Shown here one piece after another: positions 1 through 10,453 of a stretch of 64,000 nt of DNA. Numbering within the stretch: position 1 is the first letter of the stretch; every line of letters starts with the position of its first letter. The notes under the pieces are model-generated. The model ran no database searches and was not told where the DNA came from. It saw only the letters and a list, made by a program, of their open reading frames with translations. Made by a program: the position numbers and the translations under genes. The stretch covers positions 40,757,903 to 40,821,902 of the forward strand of contig CM064495.1 in assembly GCA_032716605.1 (NCBI GenBank). The letters run 5' to 3'. The DNA is from Paralithodes platypus. Taxonomy: Eukaryota > Arthropoda > Malacostraca > Decapoda > Lithodidae.

Positions 1-105
1 TAACTGGTGTATATATAAGTGGTGTATATATAAGTGGTGTATATATAAGTGGTGTATATATAAGTGGTGTATATATAAGTGGTGTATATATAAGTGGTGT
101 ATATA
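1..105. repeat. 15-bp minisatellite, 7 copies
   Basis: Seven head-to-tail copies of TAAGTGGTGTATATA, with one substitution in the first copy. The array is cut by the window edge, so its full length is unknown. Confidence 0.95.
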
Positions 106-917
106 AACGATATGTTAAATTTGACTGTACTATTAGAGTGGTCATCTGTAACCAATGTAAACAACTCGATCAAACTGGTCAAGTGCTAGCATTCACATTG
201 TGAATGTGACACTGGTTTACTGCACCTCTCATGTCCATCATTGCAGATCGGAATATGGAGGCCATGGAGATGAGTGTCAAAGTCATTCAACCAACGGGGA
301 TCGAACTCGCTGCCTCCTGTACGCATGTGACTCACCCTCCACGCAGGCTCCTCCTCAGGCGAGCTTTTGTCCGTGTATTTGTGAGTATAAAATTATACTG
401 TCGTGTGTGCGTGCTTGTTTAGAACAGTGACACCTCCTTTTTGTTCTTTTCTTCCAAGCTATACTAATTTTGTCTTTGGGTTGTATTGACACTCGCCACT
501 TGACAGAGAGAAGCCGTAATGTTTCTATTGTGTGGGTCAGGTTTGCCAATACCGTTAATGTCCCGTTGCTTGTTCGGTCGGTCCTGTTGTCAAATATGGC
601 TGGACCTCGTTTATATCTGGGGGTCAATCAATGGGTGGGTGGGGTGGGGGGATGCACACACGCGCCATCGTACTTGCACATTCACTTGCTCACACTCACA
701 CGTACAGTACGTACATGGAAAGATAATTGCATAGTAGGTAGATGTATGTCTGTGTATATAGAAATAAAGATGTATTGCTACCGACGATAATAATCATAGG
801 TAGATTAAATATGTAGATAGACATACATAGAAAATTAAACAGATAAAAAGGTGGACACAATATTGTAATTAGATAGATAGCTAGATAGATAGATAGGTAG
901 GTTGATTAATTATTTGT
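106..917. other. No gene recognised
   Basis: Mostly non-repetitive sequence. Short overlapping reading frames at 200-430 and 470-790 have no recognisable motif. A tRNA B-box-like string on the minus strand (around 296-312) hints at an old SINE, but no A box is visible. A loose GATA array closes the stretch (about 780-905). Confidence 0.5.
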
Positions 918-990
918 TATGTGCATGAAGGAGACAAAAGGCAGGTTGCTTGTACGAGTGTCTCTCTCAAAGCCAAAAGAGTGACAGGGA
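918..990 (-). mobile_element. Fragment of LINE family J, 3' UTR
   Basis: Resembles the 3' end of the LINE fragments at 22020, 58592 and 60655: a GAAGGAGACAAAAGGCAG-like start and the GAGTGACAGGG string in the same order and spacing. It is more diverged than those copies and lacks the coding part. Confidence 0.55.
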
Positions 991-1570
991 AAGATAGATA
1001 GATAGATACATATATAGAGGAGTGGTGGAGTGGTCTTCCCACTGGACTGATAATCCAATGGACCTGATATGTCAATGGGAAGATACTATTGGAATGGAAT
1101 TTGTGCTGTACCTAGTATCAGTGCATTTCCACAAAGCCCGCCGAAACGCCAAATATCGAGGAAGCTTCAGAGGTTGGGCTGCTTCGAGCCATGGGTGGGC
1201 AACTAAGACCCATGCATCCTGTGAAAGCAAGATCGCAGGGGCTGGTTGCAGCTAAAAGTGCTTCACATGTCTCACCCCGTAGACTGGAACGATACCTCAC
1301 GGGCTTCACCGTTCAATGTGTAACGGTTGAATGTACAAGCTCCCAACCTATGCCCAAGAGGGAGTAGTTGGAATACAGAAGAAAACAAAAGATAGATAGA
1401 CAGTTTTTCGTAACCTAGGTACATACAGCACAATGCTTATTCTACCTTAACTACGTGGTCGCATGCAATATTTGGCGACCGTGAGGTGCCCAGTTCCCAC
1501 CATAGTACATACGCAGAAGCACTGGTAAGAAGTACGTGTAGGCTAACACAAGCTGATAGTTGAGCAGCTT
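991..1570. other. Unassigned single-copy stretch
   Basis: A GATA run (990-1012) is followed by a 77-codon frame (1022-1255) with no known motif. I see no second copy in the window. It could be an uncharacterised dispersed repeat or unique DNA. Confidence 0.35.
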
Positions 1571-1574
1571 GGCT

Positions 1575-1700
1575 AGGAAGGGACCACGATACAATCCTTT
1601 TCATCGGGATGGCTGAATCCTTTAGGATTCTGGGGGATTCGAACCCTCGACCTTGCAGTCAGCGCATAGGGCCATAATCCACTCGGCTAACCCAATTTGT
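1575..1700 (-). mobile_element. tRNA-derived SINE head
   Basis: On the minus strand there is a pol III A box (TTAGCCGAGTGG, near 1688) followed about 45 bases later by a B box (GGTTCGAATCC, near 1633). The spacing fits a tRNA-Leu/Ser-like head, but no cloverleaf with a CCA-ready acceptor stem is evident. A tRNA-derived SINE or tRNA pseudogene is therefore more likely than a working tRNA. Confidence 0.6.
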
Positions 1701-1702
1701 AC

Positions 1703-1769
1703 ATTTGTGTGTGTGTGTGTGAGAGAGAGTTGTGTGTGTGTGCGTGTGTGTCAGTGTGTGTGTGTGTGC

Positions 1770-1838
<69 letters not shown>

Positions 1839-1897
1839 AGTGTGTGTATACCATTGATAAATCAAGTAATATATCCTTGACCTGGGTGGGTGTTCTG

Positions 1898-1953
<56 letters not shown>
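1703..1953. repeat. (GT)n arrays flanking a short spacer
   Basis: Two long GT/TG arrays (about 1703-1847 and 1900-1953) with some GA and GC interruptions. Reading frames through them on either strand are dipeptide artefacts. Confidence 0.95.
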
Positions 1954-1957
<4 letters not shown>

Positions 1958-1999
1958 AAGCTTGATGGAGGTCTAGGGAACAAACTAGAAAAAAAAATC
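1954..1999 (-). mobile_element. TTAA-group fragment
   Basis: Carries the TTTTAAGCTTGATGGAGG and TCTAGGGAACAAACTA strings that mark one end of TTAA-A elements. Only about 45 bases remain, abutting the GT array. Confidence 0.7.
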
Positions 2000-2530
2000 T
2001 TAACTTGTGTCCTCCTTTATTCGTGCTGTGTTTTTCGTTTACACAAAGAAAAATCATACCTAGCCGATTTAAATGACAAAAGTTGGATCAGAGTGTTAGG
2101 TTGTCACATATTATATATATTATAATGTAAAACTTGCAATATAAACATACCACCACACGGACGACACAATATAAACACAAAACAAAAAAATATCAAAATC
2201 GCTATGTGGAAATAACGCTTTAGCAAAATAAAAATAAATGAACACAAACCCACCTTCACTACATGAGCAAGTTAATCTGTTTCCCAAGCAAATTAATCGC
2301 ACACATAACAACGCACTCTCGTCACGTTCAAGGAAATATACTACTATTCAAATGGTCTTCCAAAATGTAATTATAACCGGTTCACTAAATGTGTGTAATG
2401 GCAAATTATATTGTATTTTGTTCCACATTATTATAATTGCATACTATTTGTCATTCCTTGTTCCTCATCTCTATTGTAGCTGATGATAACAAGTGTATCT
2501 ATATGTATTGTTTGGTTTATTGTCATGTTT
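2000..2530. other. AT-rich stretch, no gene seen
   Basis: AT-rich sequence with short frames only. No repeat family from this window and no protein motif was recognised. Confidence 0.4.
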
Positions 2531-2532
2531 AT

Positions 2533-2536
2533 TTTA

Positions 2537-2595
<59 letters not shown>

Positions 2596-2626
2596 GTATT
2601 AGTATTAGTATTTTGTTTTTATTATG

Positions 2627-2679
<53 letters not shown>

Positions 2680-2719
2680 GTATTATTTGTATTATTATTA
2701 CAATTAGTATTAGTATTTG

Positions 2720-2785
<66 letters not shown>
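2533..2785. repeat. (ATT)n arrays
   Basis: Three ATT/TTA arrays (about 2533-2610, 2626-2680, 2725-2785) separated by short AGT/TTT-containing spacers. Poly-Leu, poly-Ile and poly-Tyr frames here are artefacts. Confidence 0.95.
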
Positions 2786-2786
<1 letters not shown>

Positions 2787-2984
2787 GTCCTATCTGCCCT
2801 TTGGTCCGGCTGTGTATTTTCTTTCCTATCATTATTCTGTCCCCATATATCCTGACAGACAAGCCATTGTTTCCCTCACTGGCGGTTGTGGCCCCATTCT
2901 TTCTTTTCTGACGCACATTTACTTATTTCACACATTCTGGATTTCACTTTAGATATATAAAACTTTTTATATATCATGCTTTTG

Positions 2985-3320
2985 TTCAGGGGAGGTATTT
3001 AGTTTGTTCCCTAGACTTCCATCAAGCTTAAAATTACTCCCCCTAGACCCCCTTTCAAGATAAATTTGTACATTTTTCGGTAGAAAAATGTCCCGGCTGA
3101 AAGCCGGTTCCGCTTATATTACAGGCTCGCTATCGCTCGCCAGGATAAAATCGACACCTACATGGCACGAAAGGTCTTAAAATTGACAGAAATGGGTCGA
3201 AAGTTCTTAAAATCGTCAAAATAATGGGGCGAACGTCTTAAAATTAGAAAAGCAATGGGGCTAAACATGAGGGAGAAAGGAGTCAAGAAAAAAATATCTC
3301 AAGTGGATATCTCCCCTTAA
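2985..3320 (+). mobile_element. TTAA-A element, copy 1
   Basis: Starts GGGGAGGTATTTAGTTTG after a mutated TTCA and ends ATCTCCCCTTAA. The core order is CTAGACTTCCATCAAGCTTA, the 9-bp stem hairpin with GGTA loop, a GC hairpin (CCGGCT-GAA-AGCCGG, a compensated pair change) and the mirror repeat CTCGCTATCGCTC. Three degenerate subrepeats containing TTAAAAT follow. No transposase is encoded. Confidence 0.9.
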
Positions 3321-3384
3321 GCCACTGTAATTCATTCTACGTGTAATTGTGTTATCGCGCGTGTTCTTTCTAACCCCTATTATT

Positions 3385-3455
3385 GTCTTGATAGCGTAAT
3401 GCATAAGTGCGCGGAATTTCGATGTGAGTATCCTAGGTTCGAGTCCTTGGAGGAG
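3385..3455 (+). mobile_element. tRNA-like SINE head (family S2)
   Basis: An A-box-like TAGCGTAATGCATAAG (near 3393) and a B box GGTTCGAGTCC (near 3438) are 45-50 bases apart. The same arrangement recurs in inverse orientation at 35355-35435, so this is a dispersed family rather than a chance match. Confidence 0.6.
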
Positions 3456-3948
3456 TGCCACATGTATTTGTTGATTTCATTCATTGAGTTTAGAGGTGAA
3501 GTTGGTTGGTGGAAAAAACATAATAATTTTAGTGTTTACCCATGTCAAGGCAAATGTCTACGGAGGATTATCTCACATTTTCACTAACAGAGTGTTATTC
3601 CGGTTAATAATTGAGGTGTTTCCAACGTTGAACCAGCAGATGCTAACTTGGACGGGTATGGATTTATTTACTGCTGTTATTCTGTCGTTAGGTAGTTAGT
3701 TAAAATAGGACTTCAGAGGCTATCAACCCTTCTGGATTATTAAGCCAGCACACTGCAAGTCAAGTACATTCTCAGGACTGGAGGCCCTTTGCGAGAACCC
3801 CAGTCCCTATAAATTCAATTTTATTAGTATATATATGTTCTCAAGACCTTTGACTGTTTTCTATGTATTGATGGAGGACTACTGATTAACAACATACCAC
3901 CCTCAACCTCACCTTCACCTACTGTAACTAAAGTGTTGTCATTGATTA

Positions 3949-3951
<3 letters not shown>
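3456..3951. other. No gene recognised
   Basis: Apparently non-repetitive sequence downstream of the SINE head. Frames at 3399-3587 and 3484-3699 have no recognisable domain. Confidence 0.4.

Positions 3952-4007
<56 letters not shown>
3952..4007. repeat. (AC)n microsatellite
   Basis: About 28 CA dinucleotides without interruption. Confidence 0.97.
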
Positions 4008-4012
<5 letters not shown>

Positions 4013-4138
4013 GTTGTAGCCGTAATGTCAACCTTGGTGCTGCTAATTTACATAAATGTTGTTTTGAAATCACTTTCATTGTTAATTTAAGAGGTGAGGC
4101 CACACATAGCGCCCGACAGCAGTGCAATTAATGGAGGA

Positions 4139-5952
4139 TACAACATTTATATATATACAAGGCCAACCATTTATATATATACAAGGCCAACCATTTATAT
4201 ATATACAAGGCCAACCATTTATATATATACAAGGCCAACCATTTATATATATACAAGGCCAACCATTTATATATATATAAGGCCAACCATTTATATATAT
4301 ACAAGGCCAACCATTTATATATACAAGGCCAACCATTTATATATACAAGGCCAAACATTTATATATACAAGGCCAACCATTTATATATACAAGGCCAACC
4401 ATTATATATATATAAGGCCAACCATTTATATATATACAAGGCCAACCATTTATATATACAAGGCCAACCATTTATATATATACAAGGCCAACCATTTATA
4501 TATATACAAGGCCAACCATTTATATATACAAGGCCAACCATTTATATATATATAAGGCCAACCATTTATATATACAAGGCCAACCATTTATATATATACA
4601 AGGCCAACCATTTATATATATACAAGGCCAACCATTTATATATACAAGGCCAACCATTTATATATATATAAGGCCAACCATTTATATACAAGGCCAACCA
4701 TTTATATATATCCAAGGCCAACCATTTATATATATACAAGGCCAACCATTTATATATATACAAGGCCAACCATTTATATATATACAAGGCCAACCATTTA
4801 TATATATATAAGGCCAACCATTTATATATATACAAGGCCAACCATTTATATATATACAAGGCCAACCATTTATATATATATACAAGGCCAACCATTTATA
4901 TATATACAAGGCCAACCATTTATATATATACAAGGCCAACCATTTATATATATATATACAAGGCCAACCATTTATATATATACAAGGCCAACCATTTATA
5001 TATATATACAAGGCCAACCATTTATATATACAAGGCCAACCATTTTTATATATACAAGGCCAACCATTTATATATACAAGGCCAACCATTTATATATACA
5101 AGGCCAACCATTTATAAATACAAAGCCAACCATTTATATATACAAGGCCAACCATTTATATATATATAAGGCCAACCATTTATATATACAAGGCCAACCA
5201 TTTTTATATATAGGCCAACCATTTATATATACAAGGCCAACCATTATATATATACAAGGCCAACCATTTATATATATACAAGGCCAACCATTTATTATAT
5301 ACAGGCCAACCATTTATATATATACAAGGCCAACCATTTATATATATATATACGCCACCATTATTTATTATATACAAGGCCCAACCATTTATATATATAC
5401 AAGGCCAAACCATTTTATATATATTATTACAAGGCCAACCATTTCTATATATACAAGGCCAACCATTTATATATATATAAGGCCAACCATTTATTTTATA
5501 TATACAAGGCCAACCATTATATATATACAAGGCCACCATTATATATATATATACAAGGCCAACCATTTATATATACAAGGCCAACCATTTATATATACAA
5601 GGCCAACCATTTATAAATACAAAGCCAACCATTTATATATATCCAAGGCCAACCATTTATATATATACAAGGCCAACCATTTATATATATCCAAGGCCAA
5701 CCATTTATATATATACAAGGCCAACCATTTATATATATACAAGGCCAACCTTTTTATATATCAAGGCCAACCATTTATATATACAAGGCCAAACATTTAT
5801 ATATACAAGGGCCAACAATTTATATAACAAGGCCAAACATTTTATATACAAGGCCAAACCCATTTATATATAGGGCCACCATTTATAATCAAGCCAACCA
5901 TTTATATATATCCAAGGCCAACCATTTATATATATACAAGGCCAACCATTTC
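4139..5952. repeat. About 24-bp minisatellite, 1.8 kb
   Basis: Roughly 75 units of ACAAGGCCAACCATTT followed by a TA run of variable length (units of about 20-28 bp). Order is high up to about 5100. After that, units show many single-base gains and losses, some losing bases inside the GGCCAACC core. Tyr/Ile-rich frames on both strands are artefacts. Confidence 0.97.
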
Positions 5953-6016
5953 CAGGATGGTTTTTCATATGAATTAATATTACAGATCCAGAAACTTCGT
6001 GAAACGTTACCATCCG

Positions 6017-6018
6017 TG

Positions 6019-6061
<43 letters not shown>

Positions 6062-6168
6062 GGGGTCGGGGGGTGGGGGGTGGGGTGATTAACTGATATA
6101 CGGTACTGAGTGGTATTGTATTTTATTTGTGCATATATGAGTGAGGGAGACAAAAGCATAATTGCCTT

Positions 6169-6215
<47 letters not shown>
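6017..6215. repeat. (GT)n, G-run and (TA)n cluster
   Basis: A GT array (6017-6059), a G-rich run, and a TA array (6172-6214). A short J-LINE 3'-end relic (about 6137-6170, TGAGTGAGGGAGACAAAAG) lies between them. Confidence 0.85.
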
Positions 6216-6217
<2 letters not shown>

Positions 6218-6350
6218 CTATATTTTAAAATTTCAGCACAACACCAAACACCTCCAATGAAGTTAATGACAGCATATATGTGATCGACCGGGATATATAC
6301 AGTAGATAGATAGATAGATAGATAGGTCCATCCCTTACATTTGCATATAA

Positions 6351-6466
6351 AGTACTTTATCGCTCTCTACAACTGTACATTAGCATACGTGATAGAATTC
6401 CGGACAACAGTACTTTATCGCTCTCTACAACTGTACATTAGCATACGTGATAGAATTCCGGACAAA
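6351..6466. repeat. 58-bp tandem duplication
   Basis: Two adjacent, essentially identical copies of a 58-bp unit beginning AGTACTTTATCGCTCTCTAC. It follows a short GATA run (6305-6326). No coding content was recognised. Confidence 0.9.
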
Positions 6467-6637
6467 AGTTGAATTCAACAAGCCAACAAACCAGAAACGT
6501 AAACGAAACTATCTGACGGAAAAATTGTATATCTCATAACTCACCAACTTCGACTCAGTACGATTCGATAAAAACTAATAAGACCCAAACTCCCTTCGCC
6601 GAGAACGTCACGTCATTATAAGTTTGTGTTGAGAATA

Positions 6638-6997
6638 TTAAGGGGGTAGTGCTTGGTTTTTAGTCTATATATTTATTTATTAATATATTTCTGAGTTTCC
6701 TCGCTAGACCTCCATCAAGCTTAGAAAAACACCACTAGACCCCCTTTCAAGATAAATTTGTACATTTTTCGGTAGAAAAATTTCCCGGCCAAAGGCCGGT
6801 TCCTTCTAAAATTAGAGGCTCGCCTGGAAAAAATCGACACCTAAAGGGCACGAATGGTCTTAATATTGACAACAAAATGAGGCGAAAGGTCTCAAAACCG
6901 CCAAACTAACGGAACGAACGTCTTAAAACAACTCAAAACTAATATGCTAAACATGAGGGAGAAGGGGGTCCATAAAAAGCGAGTCCTACCCCCATAA
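6638..6997 (+). mobile_element. TTAA-B element, copy 2
   Basis: TTAAGGGGG start, CTAGACCTCCATCAAGCTTA, both core hairpins (GC hairpin loop AAA), then the three subrepeats and GGGAGAAGGGGGTCC near the right end. The right terminus is degraded to CCCCATAA. The mirror repeat is internally shortened to GGCTCGCCTGG. Confidence 0.85.
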
Positions 6998-7194
6998 TGG
7001 CGTCTTTTGTTTGGCCAACTTGCTAATGAATCTCTGGTGGTGGTGGTCTCGCTTTTTGTCACTTTTTTTGTCTTCACTAATAATCTGGCGGAAAACTTGT
7101 GTGGTGGTGGGGGTTTGATGCTGGAGATGAGAGGGAAGTTGTGTTTGTGTGTGTTGCGGAGGGGGAGGGGGGTAACTGTGTGTGGGAATGTATA

Positions 7195-7475
7195 GCTATG
7201 TGTGTGTGTGTAGCTTTGTGTGTGTGTGTGTGTGCACATGTAGCTGTATGTGTGGGAATGTAGCTATGAGTGATGTGTGTGTGTGCACATATGTAGCTGT
7301 GTGTGTGGGAATGTAGCTATGAGTGATGTGTGTGTAGCTGTGTGTGTGCACATATGTAACTGTGTGTGTGGGAATGTAGCTATGAGTGGTGTGTGTGTGT
7401 GTGTGCGCTTGTATGTGGCTGTGGCTGTGTGTGTTTGTAGTTGTGTGTGTGTGTGTAGCTTTGTGTGCGTGTTCA
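7195..7475. repeat. GT-rich degenerate minisatellite
   Basis: GT arrays broken by a recurring GGGAATGTAGCTATGAGTG module, giving units of about 50-60 bp. It follows a non-repetitive 200-base stretch after TTAA copy 2. Confidence 0.85.
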
Positions 7476-7596
7476 AGATAATACTTATTCATGTTCATTT
7501 ACGTAATAAGAACATGCATTAATATTGTATTATGCAATCAAGTATAATTATCGCTCTTACGTTAATTATTTCTTGGCAAGGACATTTGCAACCACC

Positions 7597-7657
7597 TCTC
7601 TCTCGTTCTCTCTCTCTCTCTCTCTCTTTATAATTCTAGCACCAACTATCACTATTC

Positions 7658-7741
<84 letters not shown>

Positions 7742-7773
7742 ATATAATTCTAGCACCAATGATCACTATGCTT
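7597..7773. repeat. (CT)n with duplicated flank
   Basis: Two CT arrays (7597-7626 and 7663-7740). Each is followed by a near-identical ATAATTCTAGCACCAA-containing segment (7628-7662 and 7742-7773), consistent with slippage or unequal exchange between CT arrays. Confidence 0.85.
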
Positions 7774-7977
7774 TACAGAAGGTGTCAGCCCAAACTGATA
7801 ACCGCTATCAACCTAAATATCGTAGCTTAGTGGCCGCTTAACCCCTTCTATACCGCAACGTCTTATTAATTTGATTCGGGCTACTATTAGACGATCTGAT
7901 TCAGTTTATAAAGGGGTCCCCAGCAATGTACAGGCTTCGAACTCTCACTTAATCCTTTTCACTACCACAGATCCTTC

Positions 7978-8313
7978 TTAAGGGGAGATATCCACCTGGA
8001 GGATCTTTTTCTGGACCCCTTTCTCCCTCATGTTTAGCCCCGTTGCTTTTGAGATTTTAAGACGTTCGCCCCATTAGTTTGACGATTTTAACCACCCTCG
8101 CCCCATTTAAGTCAATTTTAAGACCATTCGTGTCATTTTGGTGTCCATTTTTTCCTGGCGAGCGATAGCGAGCCTGTAATTTAAGGGGAACCGGCCTACG
8201 GCCGGGACATTTTTCTACCGAAAAATGTACAAATTTATCTTGAAAGGGGGTCTAGGGGGAGTAATTTTAAGATTGATGGAAGTCTAGGGAATAAACTAAA
8301 AACCTCTCCTTAA
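7978..8313 (-). mobile_element. TTAA-A element, copy 3 (nested in F1)
   Basis: Reads TTAAGGGGAGATATCCACC to CCTCTCCTTAA, in reverse relative to copy 1. GC hairpin CCGGCC-TAC-GGCCGG and the second hairpin are intact. TTAA is present on both sides, and F7 reads GATCCTTCTTAAACTGCA with a single TTAA at the same place, so the TSD is directly visible. Confidence 0.92.
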
Positions 8314-8325
8314 ACTGCATAAAAT

Positions 8326-8886
8326 CGTCTAAATATAGCTAGAATCGTCTAAATATAGCTAGAATCTTCTAAATATAGCTAGAATCGTCTAAATATAGCT
8401 AGAATCGTCTAAATATAGCTAGAATCTTCTAAATATAGCTAGAATCGTTTAAATATAGCTAGAATCGTCTAAATATAGCTAGAATCGTCTAAATATAGCT
8501 AGAATCGTCTAAATATAGCTAGAATCTTCTAAATATAGCTAGAATCTTCTAAATATAGCTAGAATCGTCTAAATATAGCTAGAATCGTCTAAATATAGCT
8601 AGAATCGTCTAAATATAGCTAGAATCGTCTATATATAGCTAGAATCGTCTAAATATAGCTAGAATCGTCTAAATATAGCTAGAATCTTCTAAATATAGCT
8701 AGAATCGTCTAAATGTAGCTAGAATCGTCTAAATGTAGCTAGAATCGTCTAAATATAGCTAGAATCGTCTAAAGATAGCTAGAATCGTCTAAAGATAGCT
8801 AGAATCGTCTAAATATAGCTAGAATCGTCTAAATATAGCTAGAATCGTCTAAATATAGCTAGAATCGTCTAAATATAGCTAGAATC
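8326..8886. repeat. 20-bp minisatellite, about 28 copies
   Basis: Units of AATCGTCTAAATATAGCTAG in perfect 20-bp register, with scattered G/T, A/G and C/T changes. The founding unit is a normal internal module of CCC-family elements, so the array arose by local expansion inside F1. Confidence 0.97.
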
Positions 8887-9159
8887 TAATTAAAAATACG
8901 TCGCCGGTACAGAAGGGGTTAAGGGGCTAGTGGCTGTTCATTCTACTGTAGGTTGGGCAGAAATCGTAACCTCTAACACCTCTCAGAACTCCAGAAGGAC
9001 TAGAGTAATCCAACTAATATTTCTACCAAATAGGGAGACTTGGCTAAGGAATAGGTGTGGAAATGGACAGCTCATTTGCTCCAGCCCTTTTAGAGTTACA
9101 GAGGCTAGAGGTTACGCTTTTTGTCCCAACCTAGAATGAACGGACTATATACTGTCTAG

Positions 9160-9524
9160 TGGCTGGAGTTTTGGTCTATTAATTCAGTTATTCATTTATT
9201 TTTTAGTTTCCTCGCTAGACCGTCCATCAAGCTTAGAAAAACACCCCTTTGGCCCCTTCTCAAGATAAATTTGTAAATTTTTCGGTAGAAAAATGTTCCG
9301 GCCGAACGGTTCCTCTTAGAATTACAGGCGCGCCATCGCTCGCCAGGAAAAAGTCCGACACCTAAATTGCACGAAAGGCCTTAAAATGTACAACGAAGTG
9401 GGGAAAAAAAATGTTAAAATCACCAAAATAATGGGCCGACCGTCTTAAAATCTCATAAACTAATGGGGCTAACCACGAGGGAGAAAGGGATCCAGCAAAC
9501 CAAGTACACACATACCCCCCTAAA
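9160..9524 (+). mobile_element. TTAA-B element, copy 4, worn
   Basis: GGTCTATTAATTCAG, CTAGACCGTCCATCAAGCTT, core hairpin 1, a GC hairpin broken by a deletion (CCGGCCGAACGG), and subrepeats with GGCCTTAAAAT and CGTCTTAAAAT. The left TTAAGGGG is lost; the right end is CCCCCCTAAA. Confidence 0.82.
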
Positions 9525-9598
9525 GTTCCGTGTTCCGTCATAATAGTATAGTCCACACGCCCAAGATGACTTATACACAACCTTCCTTAAAACCTGGC

Positions 9599-9969
9599 TT
9601 AAGACGGAGTGACCTGGGGTTTTTTCTCTCTCCTTTTCTCTCTTTCTCTGGCTTGTATCCATTCGGCCCCATTCAGCCTACTGTTTTAAGACGTTTATCC
9701 CCATCCAGGTGTCGATTTCTTCCTGGCGAGCGATAGCGAGCCAGCATTGTATGGAGAAATCCGGCTTCGCCGGAGAAATTTTTCTATCGAAAAATGTACA
9801 AATTTAGCTTGCTGTCAAAACAAAAAATATATATATACTGGCTCGCTACCGCTCGTCAGGAAAATATTGACACCTGGATGGGGTAAACATCTTAAAACAG
9901 TAGTCTTAATGGATACAAGCCAAAGAGAGAGGGAGAGAAAGAGAAAAAAAGCGAGGTGGGCTCCCTTAA
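9599..9969. mobile_element. TTAA-C foldback element, copy 5
   Basis: A near-palindromic element. The left half has GGCTTGTATCCATTCGG, CCATTCAGCC, CCCCATCCAGGTGTCGAT and GGCGAGCGATAGCGAGCC. The right half repeats these in reverse complement (TGGCTCGCTACCGCTCG, GACACCTGGATGGGG, GGATACAAGCC). Between them lie TCCGGC-TTC-GCCGGA and the TTTTTC-TATC-GAAAAA hairpins. TTAA is at both ends. Confidence 0.88.
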
Positions 9970-10075
9970 GACGGTGATTATAGGCATGAGTGGGAAAAGA
10001 AGATTGTGTTTTTAAGTCTGTATTTATTGTGCCACTGTGTTGACATTTTGTTTTAACTTACTGTATTTATCTTCG

Positions 10076-10453
10076 TACACACACACACACACGCAAGCAC
10101 GCACGCACACGCACGCACATACACACACGCACACACACACATATTTTTTAGATTCCCTAGTGTCTCATTAAGGTGGTCACAAACTAATGAAAGGCACTGT
10201 GCAGTCTTCCATTGTCTCTGTGCTATGTCTTCCTGTCCTTAGCTTTTCTTAGTTTATTAGCATTCCTTCATGTATATATTTCATCTTTAATTTACTTTCA
10301 CTCTCCGTGTTCTGTATATCAATAGTGTTCTGTATATCAATAGTGTTCTGTATATCAATAGTGTTCTGTATATCAATAGTGTTATGTCTTCCTGTCCTTA
10401 GTTTTGTTTTTGTTTAGTTTATTAGCATTCCTTCATTATATATTTTATCTTTA
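10076..10453. repeat. CA array, 18-bp repeat and duplicated segment
   Basis: A CA/CG array (10076-10143), then a segment containing TATGTCTTCCTGTCCTTAG and TAGCATTCCTTCAT that occurs twice (10219-10290 and 10380-10453). Between the copies are four repeats of TGTTCTGTATATCAATAG. No gene seen. Confidence 0.88.

Larger units (their letters stand above)
7838..8922. mobile_element. CCC-family element F1, with nested insert and expansion
   Basis: Outer ends are TTAACCCCTTCTATACCG on the left and CCGGTACAGAAGGGGTTAA on the right. The body carries TATTAGACGAT and TCGTCTAAATATAGC. A complete TTAA-A element (7978-8313) is inserted at a TTAA, and the TCGTCTAAATATAGC module has expanded into a 20-bp array. 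Element F7 (40413-40776) preserves the uninterrupted insertion site. Confidence 0.85.

Noticed and set aside
1620..1700. Functional tRNA gene
   Set aside because: A and B boxes are present, but I could not find a convincing acceptor stem and anticodon arm; a SINE head or pseudogene fits better.
4082..5566. Tyr/Ile/Trp-rich frames up to 153 codons
   Set aside because: They follow the 24-bp minisatellite and occur on both strands in several phases.
8326..8886. Separate satellite DNA inserted between two repeats
   Set aside because: The 20-bp unit equals an internal module of CCC elements and both flanks are CCC-element halves, so it is an internal expansion.
9599..9969. TTAAGACGG as a nine-base target duplication of copy 5
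   Set aside because: Other subtype C copies begin TTAAGNGGGG, so the left GACGG is probably element sequence and only TTAA is duplicated.
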